Of a stretch of 64,000 nucleotides of DNA, positions 27,434 to 36,529 are shown in pieces (positions within the stretch are counted from its first letter, which is position 1; each line of letters starts with the position of its first letter). The position numbers and the translations under genes are program-made. Under the pieces are notes generated by a model. That model had not been told where the DNA came from. It saw only the letters and a program-made list of their open reading frames with translations, and ran no database searches. The DNA is from Allobosea sp. Its GTDB lineage: Bacteria; Pseudomonadota; Alphaproteobacteria; Rhizobiales; Beijerinckiaceae. The stretch spans positions 248,001 through 312,000 of the forward strand of contig NZ_JAFKFW010000002.1 of assembly GCF_017308015.1 (NCBI RefSeq), given 5' to 3'.

Positions 27434-28186
27434 TCAGTCGCTGCAGGAACTCACGGCGAGCTGCGGCTGGAAGCTTGCTGCACCCAGCGGCCTGTCCGGG
27501 TAGCGGTCGTGATGGCGGACCCAATCCATGATCCCGATCTCGTTGCGCCCCTTCGGGGTCATGTCGAGGAAGTTATGGGCACCGATCATGAGGTCTCCGC
27601 CGCGGGCATAGGTCGAGTAGGTGTGGAAGATCGCGCCGGCCTCGTTGCGATAGAAGACGCTGAAGCCCGGCATCTCGCCACCCTGCCCATCGTGCATCGC
27701 GTAATTGTATTCGTAGCGGCCGGCCGCCTTCTCCTCCGGGCTCGGCGAGACATGGAAATCGTAGTTGAAGTCACTGTTCGCCGAGGAGACCCAGGGGAAA
27801 TCCCAGCCCATGCGATGCCGGAAATTCTGGAATTCCGCGTAAGGCGCCCGCGAGACGACGACGAGGCTGACGTCGTGATGCTTCAGGTGCCGGTTGGCGC
27901 CGTCGAAATGATCGGCCAGGAAGGAGCAGCTCGGGCAGCCTTCCCGTGCGCCGGGCCCGAACATGAAGTGATAGATGATCAATTGGCTGTTACCGGCGAA
28001 GAGGTCGCCCAGCGACAACCCGCCATCCCAGCCTTCGAAGGTGTAGTTCTTCTCGATCCTGACCCACGGCAGCGCGCGCCGCTCGGCCGAAAGCGCATCG
28101 CGCCGGCGGGTCAGCTCCTTCTCGTTGGCGAGATGCAGCTTGCGCGCGGCGAGCCACTCCTCACGGGATACGATCCTGTGTTCCAT
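27434..28186 (-). CDS. DUF899 family thioredoxin-fold protein
   Basis: 250 residues. The family core is the helical region around FMFGPGAREGCPSCSFLADHF (Cys-Pro-Ser-Cys at about 97-100), followed by the HHDVSLVVVSRAPYAEF strand and DFNYDFHVS. It has a thioredoxin-like fold with an intact CxxC, so thiol-disulfide activity is possible. The start is the ATG before EHRIVSREEWLAA. It lies downstream of the SRPBCC gene in the ArsR-led cluster; such ArsR/SRPBCC/DUF899 sets recur in soil bacteria. Biochemical function is not established. Confidence 0.86.
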   Translation of the reverse strand: MEHRIVSREEWLAARKLHLANEKELTRRRDALSAERRALPWVRIEKNYTFEGWDGGLSLGDLFAGNSQLIIYHFMFGPGAREGCPSCSFLADHFDGANRHLKHHDVSLVVVSRAPYAEFQNFRHRMGWDFPWVSSANSDFNYDFHVSPSPEEKAAGRYEYNYAMHDGQGGEMPGFSVFYRNEAGAIFHTYSTYARGGDLMIGAHNFLDMTPKGRNEIGIMDWVRHHDRYPDRPLGAASFQPQLAVSSCSD

Positions 28187-28256
28187 CGTCTCCTCTCCTC
28201 CATCTTCCGCCGGCATCGTGCCGGCGACCTTTTCGGCGTGCTCCGCACGCACTGGC

Positions 28257-28691
28257 TCAGGCGAAATAGGCCTCGAGCTTGACCATGGTTCCCGCCCAGC
28301 CATGGGTGTGGCCGCGCACCGCGGCATCGTCGGCGAGCTTCTCGTGCAAAAGCGTCAGGATCGTGCCGTCGCCATCAGGCTTCAGCGTGACGGTGACGCG
28401 CGAGAGGCGCTCGGGCGTCGTGATCCAGGACCAACTGAAGACGAGGCGCTCGTTCTCGACAACCTCCAGATAGCGGCCGAGCACCTCGTGGCGTTCGCCG
28501 GTATCCTCGATCATCACGACACGATAGGCGCCGTCGACGCGCGGATCGATCTCCGCTTCCTGCGCCACGACATTCTCCGGGCCGAACCAGCGGACGAGCA
28601 GATCCGGGTCGGTCCAGGCTTTGTAGACCTCGGTCGGCGGCGCATTGAGGCGGCGCTTCATCGTGAGGCTGGGTGTCACCGGCTGATGCAT
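28257..28691 (-). CDS. SRPBCC (AHSA1-like) domain protein
   Basis: 144 residues of START-like fold. Signature pieces are TMKRRLNAPPTEVYKAWTDP near the N-terminus, LVRWFGPE, and the C-terminal HTHGWAGTMVKLEAY. These helix-grip proteins bind hydrophobic ligands in a deep cavity; the AHSA1 branch often follows an ArsR gene. The gene starts 39 bases after the ArsR stop, consistent with one transcript. Ligand unknown. Confidence 0.9.
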   Translation of the reverse strand: MHQPVTPSLTMKRRLNAPPTEVYKAWTDPDLLVRWFGPENVVAQEAEIDPRVDGAYRVVMIEDTGERHEVLGRYLEVVENERLVFSWSWITTPERLSRVTVTLKPDGDGTILTLLHEKLADDAAVRGHTHGWAGTMVKLEAYFA

Positions 28692-28730
28692 GCGCTCTCT
28701 TCCCTCTGCGTTTCCTGGCCTCTTTTTCCT

Positions 28731-29075
28731 TCAGTCCTCGCCAATGCGACGCGCTTCGAGCAGTGCCTCCAGCGCATCGAGCCGCTCGGTCCAGAACCGC
28801 TGATAGCGCGCCAGCCAGCCCATCGCGTCCTCCATCGGCTCCGCATTCAGGTGGCACGACACGATACGCCCCGCCTTGGTCCGCGACAGCAATCCGGCAT
28901 CCGAAAGGACATCGAGATGCTTCATGATGGCGGGGAGCGAGACGGGAAACGGCTTCGCCAGTTCACTGACGGAAAGTCCGTCCTCCCGCTCCAGACGTGC
29001 CAGCAGGGCCCTGCGCGTCGGGTCCGCCAAAGCGGAAAAGGTTCGGTCGAGCTGCGCATCCTGAAACTTAACCAT
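28731..29075 (-). CDS. ArsR-family winged-helix transcriptional regulator
   Basis: 114 residues from the ATG before VKFQDAQLD. A winged HTH is clear: LADPTRRALLARLE, then LSVSELAKPFPVSLPAIMKHLDVL (recognition helix) and the wing TKAGRIVSCHL. No Cys-rich metal site is seen at the alpha-3 position, so a small-molecule or non-metal effector is likely. It leads an operon of SRPBCC, DUF899 and probably DUF1428 genes. An inverted repeat covers its own start codon, so autoregulation is likely. Confidence 0.9.
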   Translation of the reverse strand: MVKFQDAQLDRTFSALADPTRRALLARLEREDGLSVSELAKPFPVSLPAIMKHLDVLSDAGLLSRTKAGRIVSCHLNAEPMEDAMGWLARYQRFWTERLDALEALLEARRIGED

Positions 29076-29085
29076 TGAGTTAAGT
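29066..29085. promoter_or_regulatory. inverted repeat over the arsR start, candidate ArsR operator
   Basis: ACTTAAC (29066-29072) and GTTAAGT (29079-29085) form a perfect 7-6-7 inverted repeat that includes the regulator start codon (29073-29075). AT-rich spaced half-sites of this sort are typical of ArsR-family operators. Binding here would block initiation of the ArsR-SRPBCC-DUF899 unit. Assignment is by symmetry and position. Confidence 0.65.
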
Positions 29086-29145
29086 GTAAGCGCAAACCGC
29101 TTCACGCGTCAAGCTGGTGTTCCAGGCGAGAGATTTCGGTCCGGC

Positions 29146-30216
29146 TCAGGCTGCGGCAGCGGCCTCGTGACGCGAGACATGGGCGATGGCTGCGCGAAGG
29201 TCATCCAGCGTCGCATCCGCACCGACGCAGCGCTCGGCGAGATGGCGGCGGAACAGGCGTGCGCCCGGGCGGCCGGGAAACAGGCCGACGAGATGGCGCG
29301 TGAAGGCGTGAAGGCGCCCGCCTCGTTCCAGATGCATCGCGAGATGCGGCTCCAACGCCTCCAGCATGGCGAAGGCGTCGGCCACCGGGGCCTCCTGCCC
29401 GAAGAGCAGCGGATCGACCTGAAGCAGAATCTCGGGATTCTGATAGGCTTCGCGGCCGATCATCACGCCATCGAGCTTCTCCAGATGCACCCGCCATTCT
29501 GAGGGCGCCTTGATGCCGCCATTGATCGCAATCGTCAGGTCCGGATTGGCGGCCTTCAGGCGATAAGCGCGCTCGTAATCGAGCGGCGGGATCTCGCGGT
29601 TCTCCTTGGGAGAGAGCCCCTGCAGCCACGCCTTGCGGGCGTGGACAATCAGCGCATCGACGCCGACCGCGCGCACTGAAGCGGTCAATGTGTCGAGCGC
29701 CGTTTCCGGGTCCTGATCATCGACGCCGAGGCGGCATTTCACCGTGACGGGCACCCCGACCGCCGCCTTCATCGCGGCGACGCAATCGCCGACCAGTGCC
29801 GGCTCGCGCATCAGACAGGCGCCGAAAGCCCCGCCCTGAACCCTATCGGATGGACAGCCACAATTCAGGTTGATCTCATCATAGCCAAAATCGGCGCCGA
29901 TCTTCGCGGCCTCCGCCAGAAGCTTCGGATCATTCCCGCCGAGCTGGAGCGCGACGGGATGCTCCGTCGCATCGAAACCGATCAGGCGGTCGCGATCGCC
30001 CCGGATCACCGCCTGCGCCGTCACCATCTCGGTATAGAGCAGGGCATGACGCGACATCAGGCGGTGAATGACGCGGCAATACCGATCAGTCCAATCCATC
30101 ATCGGCGCCACGGAGAAGCGCCAGAAGCGCGCGGCTCCATCGATCGGGTCTGTCGTAATCTCTGTCTTCAACGTTCGGCCTGCAGATGCCTTGTTGCAAT
30201 TGTGCCTGGTCGCCAT
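29146..30216 (-). CDS. dusA: tRNA-dihydrouridine(20/20a) synthase
   Basis: 356 residues. FSVAPMMDWTDRYCRVIHRL starts the FMN-binding TIM barrel. LNCGCPSDRVQGG is the FMN/active-site block and GAFGACLM carries the catalytic Cys that protonates uracil. INGGIKAPSEW and GVMIGREAYQNPE are the phosphate-binding strands. DusA-specific length and C-terminal helical domain (ending KHLVGLFPG-like HLVGLFPGRPGA) are present. It reduces U20 and U20a of tRNA with NADPH. It is single, divergent from an ABC exporter over 242 bases in which I see no clear feature. Confidence 0.94.
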   Translation of the reverse strand: MATRHNCNKASAGRTLKTEITTDPIDGAARFWRFSVAPMMDWTDRYCRVIHRLMSRHALLYTEMVTAQAVIRGDRDRLIGFDATEHPVALQLGGNDPKLLAEAAKIGADFGYDEINLNCGCPSDRVQGGAFGACLMREPALVGDCVAAMKAAVGVPVTVKCRLGVDDQDPETALDTLTASVRAVGVDALIVHARKAWLQGLSPKENREIPPLDYERAYRLKAANPDLTIAINGGIKAPSEWRVHLEKLDGVMIGREAYQNPEILLQVDPLLFGQEAPVADAFAMLEALEPHLAMHLERGGRLHAFTRHLVGLFPGRPGARLFRRHLAERCVGADATLDDLRAAIAHVSRHEAAAAA

Positions 30217-30458
30217 GAGCTACCACCCGCGTCACCGGACGGCGGAGCCGGGGCGTATATGGCGCAGATTGCCTCCATACGCGAGGGCCTCGGCGAGAAT
30301 TCCGCCCCGGGGGGACCCGCGAAACCTTGCTCCCAACGCCGGCATACCGCGCCGAAACGCACGATGGAACCGTCCCGCCAGCCTGCGGTTGGAAGGAACA
30401 GAAAGCCGCGTCGCGGGTCTCACGAACGGCAGTGGCGCAGGCAAAAGCGGAGTGGCAT

Positions 30459-32279
30459 ATGGCAGAGGCTCCGCAGGTTTCGCGTCGCTCCCGCATGCGG
30501 CAGTTCTTCCGTATAGCGTCGCACTACTGGCGCGGCAGGACACGGTGGCGCGCCTGGGCTCTGACGGCCGCCGTCCTGATCTTCGTCGCAGCTCAGACGA
30601 GCGCCGCCGTCGGCATCAACCGCTGGAACCGCTGGTTCTTCGATGCGCTCGAAAAGCGCGATGTCGCAGCCGTCTGGGCGACGACCTCCTGGCTGCCCTT
30701 TCTCCTGGCCGCCTCGGCGCTTTCGGTCTCCGGCCTCGTGGTAAGCCGCATGCTGCTGCAGGTGCGCTGGCGCGAGAACCTGACCCGCCGCCTCTCGGGC
30801 TGGTGGATCGCCGATCAGCGCTACTATCGGCTGGGCTTCCTGACCAAGACTATGACCGCACCGGAATACCGTATCGCCGAGGATGTCCGCCTCGCGATCG
30901 AGCCTCTGGTTGAGCTCGCGATCGGGCTGATCAGCGCCTTCGTCACAGCCGCTACCTTCGCCGCGATCCTCTGGCAGGTCGCGGGCTCCGCCGAGTTCAC
31001 GCTGGGCCGAACCACGATCGTGATTCCCAGCTACATGGCGGTCGCGGCCGTGGTCTATGCGGCGATCGCCTCGCTTGGGGCCTATCTCGCCGGCCGGCCG
31101 CTCGTCGCGCGCGTCGCGCACAAGAACGAGATGGAGGCGCAGTTCCGGGCCGAGATGACCCGATTGCGCGAGAATGCCGAGAGCATCGCACTGATCAAGG
31201 GCGATGCCGACGAGCGCAGCTCCGTCGGCGAGAATTACGGGCGGGTCGTCGCAGCCTGGCTCCGGATCGTTCGCCAGCAGGGTGTCATCGCACTGGTACT
31301 GAACACCAACGGCGCGCTGTTCCCGATCGTGCCGCTCCTGCTGATCGCTCCGAAATTCCTGGCCGGCGCCGTCACGCTCGGCGCGGTCGTTCAGGTGGTC
31401 GCGGCGTTCAGCGCCGTCCAGGCCGCCCTGATCTGGTTCGTCGACAATTTCGTGCGGCTTGCCGAATGGTTCGCTTCCGTGACCCGTGTCGACGAACTGG
31501 TTGAGGAACTCGAGGCGCTGGATATCGGCACAATCATGGAGAAGGACGAGCAGATCGCACTCGACGAAAGTGATGACGGCGCGATCCATCTGGAGAATCT
31601 GTCGATCGCCCACAGCAATGGTCGCGTCGTGCTCGCCGACGCCACGGTCTCCATCGCGAAGGGGGCGAAGGCGCTGATCGCGGGCGAGAGCGGTTCCGGC
31701 AAGAGCACGCTGATCCGGGCGCTCGCCGGCATCTGGCCATGGGGCTCGGGCACGATCCGTGTGCCCTCCGGCCAGACCATCGCCTTCGTGCCGCAGAAGC
31801 CCTATCTGCCGCGCAGCACCTTGCGCAGCATCCTCCTCTATCCGGATTCGGACAGGACTGTGCCGGACGAAGCGATGACGGCGGCTTTGCAGCGCTGTGG
31901 ACTAAGCTATCTCGCCAAGAAGCTCGACCTTGAGGAGGAGGACTGGGACCGCATCCTCTCCGGCGGCGAGCGCCAGCGCATCGCCTTCGCGCGTCTCCTG
32001 CTGCAAAAGCCCGATATCATCGTGATGGACGAGGCGACCTCGGCGCTCGACGAGGAGAGCCAGGCCTCATTGCTCAGCCTGTTCGACGACGAGCTTGCCG
32101 CCGCGACCCTGATCAGCGTCGGCCATCGGCCAGGGCTGGAGGATTATCACGACCAGAAGATCACGCTGGAGCGCCGGCCGGCGGGCGCACGCATGACGTC
32201 GACGCGCTTGCGCAAATCGCTGTGGCGGCTGTTCAGGAGCCGTAGCGCCGCCAATGAGGACGAGCGCCCGGAGGCCTGA
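30459..32279 (+). CDS. ABC transporter, SbmA/BacA-like membrane domain fused to ATPase (YddA type)
   Basis: 606 residues from the ATG before AEAPQVS, with GGAG 6 nt upstream; a longer open frame adds 44 unconserved residues. The membrane half has the SbmA/BacA-like patterns VGINRWNRWFFDALEKRD and WRENLTRRLSGWW-IADQRYYRL. The ATPase half has Walker A GESGSGKST (about 409-417), signature LSGGERQR and Walker B IIVMDEATSALDEE. These exporters or peptide-related transporters act in the inner membrane. It is related to YddA and to the peroxisomal ABCD type. Substrate unknown; convergent with the uronate-locus permease. Confidence 0.9.
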   Translation: MAEAPQVSRRSRMRQFFRIASHYWRGRTRWRAWALTAAVLIFVAAQTSAAVGINRWNRWFFDALEKRDVAAVWATTSWLPFLLAASALSVSGLVVSRMLLQVRWRENLTRRLSGWWIADQRYYRLGFLTKTMTAPEYRIAEDVRLAIEPLVELAIGLISAFVTAATFAAILWQVAGSAEFTLGRTTIVIPSYMAVAAVVYAAIASLGAYLAGRPLVARVAHKNEMEAQFRAEMTRLRENAESIALIKGDADERSSVGENYGRVVAAWLRIVRQQGVIALVLNTNGALFPIVPLLLIAPKFLAGAVTLGAVVQVVAAFSAVQAALIWFVDNFVRLAEWFASVTRVDELVEELEALDIGTIMEKDEQIALDESDDGAIHLENLSIAHSNGRVVLADATVSIAKGAKALIAGESGSGKSTLIRALAGIWPWGSGTIRVPSGQTIAFVPQKPYLPRSTLRSILLYPDSDRTVPDEAMTAALQRCGLSYLAKKLDLEEEDWDRILSGGERQRIAFARLLLQKPDIIVMDEATSALDEESQASLLSLFDDELAAATLISVGHRPGLEDYHDQKITLERRPAGARMTSTRLRKSLWRLFRSRSAANEDERPEA

Positions 32280-32293
32280 GATCAACCTGAGAC

Positions 32294-32318
32294 GGCGGCG
32301 CTCGCGAGGAGCGCCGCC
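32294..32318. terminator. hairpin between convergent genes
   Basis: A perfect 10-bp stem GGCGGCGCTC/GAGCGCCGCC with a 5-nt loop lies between the ABC exporter stop (plus) and the permease stop (minus). It has no T-run on either strand. It resembles the hairpin at 887-923 in position and probably serves both transcripts' ends. Confidence 0.5.
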
Positions 32319-32326
32319 TGCCCCGG

Positions 32327-33157
32327 TCACTTCTTGGCGCGGGCGACGATCTGCGTCGGGTTGACGAAGCGCAGCGCGATCACGAGCCAGATCAGGGTGG
32401 TGACCATGTAGATCACCGCCATGGCGTCGATCGACTGCACCGCGCGGACGCCGGCGGCGAAGACCGCGTAGTAGAGCGCGACGACGAGCGTCTGGCTGGT
32501 CGGGCCGGCCGTGAGGAAGGTCAGCTCGAACATGGCGAGCGTCCTGACCAGCACCAGCAGCAGCGCCGCGAGGATGCCGGGCATGAGCAGCGGCAGCAGC
32601 ACATGCACGAAGAGCTTGAAGGTGTTGGCGCCGAAGACGCGCGCCGCCGCCTCGATCTTGGTGTCGATCTGCTCGATGAACGGGATCATCACCAGGATGA
32701 CGAAGGGCACGGTCGGCACGAGATTGGCGAGCACCACGCCCGACATCTGGCCGGCGAAGCCGGTCTGATAGAGCACCGTCGCCAACGGGATGCCGAAGGT
32801 GATCGGCGGCACGAGCAGCGGCAGCAGGAAGAGCAGCATGACGAGCTTCTTGCCCGGGAAGTCACGCCGCGCCAGCGCATAGGCAGCGGGCACGCCGATC
32901 AGGCCGGAGAGCGCCACCACCAGGAAGACGATCTGGAAGGTGACGAAGAGCACGTCGTAGAGCTGGAATTCCGACCAGGCGGCCGCATACCAGCGCGTCG
33001 TCCAGCCGGCCGGCAGCCAGGTGCCGAGCCAGCGCGTCGAGAAGGAGGAGGTCACCACCGTCGCGATCATCGCGAAGAGATTGACGACGAAGAAGCCGAT
33101 CAGCGTCCAGTTGGCGGCAGCCCAGAGCTTCGTCGAGAGACGGGTATCCTTGACCAT
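32327..33157 (-). CDS. ABC transporter permease (second subunit) of the uronate-type importer
   Basis: 276 residues and about six membrane segments, with the EAA-like loop AARVFGANTFKLFVHVLLPLL (about 175-194). The start is the ATG before VKDTRLSTKLWAAANW. The family is the polyamine/iron/phosphonate-type ABC permeases (PotC/FbpB-like). It lies 4 bases downstream of the first permease and is the last gene of the importer operon. Mannonate or hexuronate as substrate is inferred only from the neighbouring uxuA. Confidence 0.88.
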   Translation of the reverse strand: MVKDTRLSTKLWAAANWTLIGFFVVNLFAMIATVVTSSFSTRWLGTWLPAGWTTRWYAAAWSEFQLYDVLFVTFQIVFLVVALSGLIGVPAAYALARRDFPGKKLVMLLFLLPLLVPPITFGIPLATVLYQTGFAGQMSGVVLANLVPTVPFVILVMIPFIEQIDTKIEAAARVFGANTFKLFVHVLLPLLMPGILAALLLVLVRTLAMFELTFLTAGPTSQTLVVALYYAVFAAGVRAVQSIDAMAVIYMVTTLIWLVIALRFVNPTQIVARAKK

Positions 33158-33161
33158 GGGA

Positions 33162-34052
33162 TCAGCCCTTTCCGCCGCCGGCAGGGCCGCGATACAGCAT
33201 GCCACGCGCGGCCAGGACCACGACGACGATGGCGAGCTGGACCACGCCCATGATCATCGCGACGGCCGAAGCCATGGAGTAGTCGTATTCCTCGAAGGCC
33301 GCCTGATAGGCCGCGATCGAGATGACGCGGGTCGGCCCCGAGGGCGCACCGAGCAGCACGGCCGAGGGGAAGACCGAGAAGGCCTGCACGAAGCTCAGGC
33401 AGAAGGTGATCGCAAGCCCCGGCAGCAAGAGCGGGAACAGGATGTGCTTGAAGCGCTCCCACGGACCTGCGCCCAGCGTCGCGCCCGCCTGCTCAAGCGC
33501 CGGATCGATGCCGGAAAGGTAGGACAACGTCAGAAGGAAGGTGAAGGGGAAGCCGGTTATCACCAGCGAGAGCATCACACCCCAGTAATTATGCAGCAGC
33601 TTCACCGGCGAGGAGATGATACCGAAGGTCATCAGGACGCGATTGAACCAGCCCTGCGGCCCGAGATAGTTCAGCAGGCCCTCGGCGACGAGCACGGTGC
33701 CGAGCGTGATCGGGATCACCAGGATCGTGGTCAGCAGGCGCTGGTTTTTCATCAGCCGGACGCGGAACGCGATCGGGATCGCCAGCAGGAGCGTCGCGAC
33801 CGTCACCGGCAAGGCGAGCCAGAGCGTCGTCGCGATCGTCCCGTAGAGGAAGCGGTCGGAGAAGAAGCGCTGGTAGTTGGCGAACATGCCGCCCTGCTTC
33901 GGCTCGAAGGAGAGCACGAGCCCGTAGAGGAACGGGTAGATGAACAGCGCCAGCAGAAACAGGATCGCGGGGAGGACGAGCAGCGTCAGCCCGTCCAGTC
34001 CGCGCGCCGCCAGCCGCTGCTTCAGCGGAATGGAGGGGGTTTCCGTGCTCAC
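33162..34052 (-). CDS. ABC transporter permease (first subunit) of the uronate-type importer
   Basis: 296 residues starting with GTG, whose GTGA overlaps the ATPase stop by 4 nt. About six membrane segments; the EAA loop is ATLGAGPWERFKHILFPLLL (about 196-215). It is PotB/PhnU-like. The long hydrophobic N-terminus and the FEPKQGGMFANYQRFF periplasmic loop fit the family. It forms the channel with the downstream permease. Confidence 0.88.
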   Translation of the reverse strand: MSTETPSIPLKQRLAARGLDGLTLLVLPAILFLLALFIYPFLYGLVLSFEPKQGGMFANYQRFFSDRFLYGTIATTLWLALPVTVATLLLAIPIAFRVRLMKNQRLLTTILVIPITLGTVLVAEGLLNYLGPQGWFNRVLMTFGIISSPVKLLHNYWGVMLSLVITGFPFTFLLTLSYLSGIDPALEQAGATLGAGPWERFKHILFPLLLPGLAITFCLSFVQAFSVFPSAVLLGAPSGPTRVISIAAYQAAFEEYDYSMASAVAMIMGVVQLAIVVVVLAARGMLYRGPAGGGKG

Positions 34053-35122
34053 GCCGCCGCTCCATAGACGAGGACGCGGTCGGGATCGGCGGCAAGCGTC
34101 ACCGCCTCGCCGGGCGCGAGCTTGTCATGGGCGAGGAAAGACAGGTCGGTGCCATCCGCCATCCGGGCGAAACCGACGAATTCGCGGCCGCGGAACTCGG
34201 TCGAGACGACCTGTGCCTTGAGGCCGGGCTGACCGGCCGCGACCGGGTGGAGGTCCTCCGGACGGATCGCCAGATAGCCGTCCGCACCGGCGGACACCGC
34301 CTCGCGCGCACGGCCCGAGAGCTGGGCATCGCCGACAGCAACGGTCGCCTTGCCGTCTGTGACGGAGGCCACCTTGCCCTTCACCTTGTTGCGGAAGCCC
34401 ATGAACTCGGCGACGTCGAGATGGTCCGGGCGCATGAACAGGTCTTCCGGCGTGCCGACCTGACGAACCTGGCCGTCACGCAGCACGACGATCCGGTCGG
34501 CGAGCGAGAGCGCCTCCTCCTGATCGTGGGTGACGTAGATCGTGGTGGCGCCGAGCGTGTTGTGGATGCGGCGGATCTCGGCGCGCATCTCCAGGCGCAG
34601 CTTGGCGTCGAGGTTCGAAAGCGGCTCGTCCATCAGCACCAGCGGCGGCTCGACGACGATGGCGCGCGCGATGGCGACGCGCTGCTGCTGGCCACCCGAA
34701 AGCTGGCCGGGCAGTTTCTCGGTCTGGCCCTGCAGACGCACCAGCGCCGCGGCTTCCGCAACGCGCTTGTCGATCTCGGCCTTCGGTACGCCCCGCATCT
34801 TCAGGCCGAAGCCGATATTCCTGTTCACGCTCATATGCGGGAACAGCGCATAGCTCTGGAAGACCATGCCGAAACCGCGCTCCTCCGGCCGCAGCGGATC
34901 GATGCGCCTGTCGTCGAGCCAGATCCCGCCGCCGGTCGCAGGCAGCAGGCCAGCGATCAGGTTCAGAGTGGTCGACTTGCCGCAGCCGGACGGACCGAGC
35001 AGCGCGATGAACTCGCCCTTGCCGATCGTCAGCGAGACGTCCTTGAGCGCGTTATGGGTGCCGAAGTCACGGCTCAGACGGTCGAGCCGGAGCTCGCGGA
35101 ACGAGGCTGCGTTGATGGTCAT
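34049..35122 (-). CDS. ABC transporter ATP-binding protein (PotA/UgpC-like)
   Basis: 357 residues. Walker A is GPSGCGKSTT (about 43-52), the signature is LSGGQQQRVAIARA and Walker B is LVLMDEPLSNLD, with the switch His in YVTHDQEEALS. The C-terminal third (about 240-357) is a TOBE-type regulatory domain. It couples ATP hydrolysis to the two permeases downstream. Its stop overlaps the GTG of the first permease. Confidence 0.93.
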   Translation of the reverse strand: MTINAASFRELRLDRLSRDFGTHNALKDVSLTIGKGEFIALLGPSGCGKSTTLNLIAGLLPATGGGIWLDDRRIDPLRPEERGFGMVFQSYALFPHMSVNRNIGFGLKMRGVPKAEIDKRVAEAAALVRLQGQTEKLPGQLSGGQQQRVAIARAIVVEPPLVLMDEPLSNLDAKLRLEMRAEIRRIHNTLGATTIYVTHDQEEALSLADRIVVLRDGQVRQVGTPEDLFMRPDHLDVAEFMGFRNKVKGKVASVTDGKATVAVGDAQLSGRAREAVSAGADGYLAIRPEDLHPVAAGQPGLKAQVVSTEFRGREFVGFARMADGTDLSFLAHDKLAPGEAVTLAADPDRVLVYGAAA

Positions 35123-35161
35123 GGCTTCCGGATGGATCTGAGAATGGGGTCGAAACGGCCA

Positions 35162-35196
35162 GCGGCGGTCTTCGGTCCGATGCCGAAGCCCGCCGC
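35162..35196 (-). other. intra-operon hairpin between binding-protein and ATPase genes
   Basis: A 14-nt inverted repeat with one mismatch (arms 35162-35175 and 35183-35196, 7-nt loop) lies in the 85-base gap after the binding-protein stop. No T-run is present. As with the hairpin at 8721-8746, it probably stabilises the binding-protein message relative to the membrane-component genes; this is inferred. Confidence 0.5.
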
Positions 35197-35207
35197 CGCA
35201 ACCAGTC

Positions 35208-36398
35208 TTACTTCTTCTTGGCGCCGCCGACCTGCTCGTCCCAGATGCGGAAGGCGATCACCATCTTGTCGGGGTCGAGCGGGGTTTCCATCGGGTTGTC
35301 GGCGATCAGCTTCTCGTATTCCGGCCGGCCGAACTCGGCGATGGCCTTCTGGCTGGAGGCCGGCGCCATCGAGAGCGGCACGTCCTTCACCGCCGGGCCC
35401 GGATAGAAATAGCCCTCGTCATAGGTGTAGGCCTGCTGCGCCGGCGTCAGCATGTGGCGCATCAGATCGAGCAGAACATTGAGCTTCTCGTCCGAAACGC
35501 CCTTCGGGATCATCATGTACTGGGCATCGGTAACCCAGTGGAAGCCCTTGAGCGCCTGGACCTTGGCCTCCTTCGGCACGATGCCGAGCACGCGCGGATT
35601 GATGTCCCAGCCGGTGGTCGAAACGATGATGTCGCGCGAGCCGTCGCCGAGTTCCTTCATCGTCTGGCCGGTGCCGGCGGGGTAGTACTCGATGTTCTCG
35701 CCGAGCTCCTTGAGATAGGCCCAGGTCTTGTCCCAGCCCTTCTCCGGATCCTTCGGGTCCTTGTCGCCGAGCAGATAGGGCAGGCCCATGATCCAGGTGC
35801 GGCCGGGGCCGGAATTGGCGGGGCGGCCGTAGAAGAAGCGGTTCTTGTTCTGCTTGGTCCAGGCCAGCAGTTCCTCGGCCGTGGTCGGCACCTGCTTGAC
35901 GCGATCCGGCATGTATTCGAGCAGCGGGCCGGAGGGATAATAGACCATCGCCATGGCCTGGCCCTGGCCGAGATTATGCATGGCCAGCGCCGGCTTGAGA
36001 TAGATCTCCTCCGGCTTCGGCAATTCGGCCTGCAGGCGCGGCAGCAGATCGACCCAGAGCTTCTGGTCGATGCCGGCAGAGAGCACGTCCAGGCCGCCGA
36101 TGACGAGGTCGATATCGAGACGACCGGCGCTCTGCTGGGCCTTGATCTTCGCTGGCAGCTCGGGCGCCGGGGCCTTGGTGAAGACCATGCGCGAAACCGC
36201 CTTGGGATTCGCCTTCGGATAGTTCTCCAGCGGCGTCTGGACGAGGGCAAGCGCCCCGCCGACGTCGATGACGCTGATCGTCAGCGGCGAGGCCGGAAGC
36301 TTGAGCTGCTGGGCGAAGACGCCCGGCGCATGCACCGCCGCACCGAGTCCGGCGACACCGCCGATGAAATGACGCCGATTGATGCTGTCGTGAGCCAT
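35208..36398 (-). CDS. ABC transporter substrate-binding protein of the uronate-type importer
   Basis: 396 residues. The leader has a twin-arginine-like motif (NRRHFIGGVAGLGA) with cleavage near VFA-Q (residue 29). The mature protein is a large bilobed family-1/8-type binding protein (PotD/FbpA-like size). Conserved-looking blocks are IDLVIGGLDVLSAGIDQKLW and GQGQAMAMVYYPSGP. GGAGGAGA lies at good spacing before the ATG. It is first in the importer operon, divergent from the GntR regulator, and shares the palindrome-containing promoter region with it. Confidence 0.88.
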   Translation of the reverse strand: MAHDSINRRHFIGGVAGLGAAVHAPGVFAQQLKLPASPLTISVIDVGGALALVQTPLENYPKANPKAVSRMVFTKAPAPELPAKIKAQQSAGRLDIDLVIGGLDVLSAGIDQKLWVDLLPRLQAELPKPEEIYLKPALAMHNLGQGQAMAMVYYPSGPLLEYMPDRVKQVPTTAEELLAWTKQNKNRFFYGRPANSGPGRTWIMGLPYLLGDKDPKDPEKGWDKTWAYLKELGENIEYYPAGTGQTMKELGDGSRDIIVSTTGWDINPRVLGIVPKEAKVQALKGFHWVTDAQYMMIPKGVSDEKLNVLLDLMRHMLTPAQQAYTYDEGYFYPGPAVKDVPLSMAPASSQKAIAEFGRPEYEKLIADNPMETPLDPDKMVIAFRIWDEQVGGAKKK

Positions 36399-36529
36399 GA
36401 TTTCTCCTCCAGATGCGGATGCCCGCTTATCGACTTTTTATGTTGCGCCGGTGCAGCCGCCGCAATCCGGTCCCTGCCATCGACCGCGGAAACCTGCCAA
36501 GTTGACGCAGCCCCCGGTTGGTCGGTATC

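Noticed and set aside
30217-30458. Possible small gene in the dusA-ABC divergent gap
   Set aside because: The open frames there have no start with a ribosome site and no recognisable protein features; it is best read as a promoter region.
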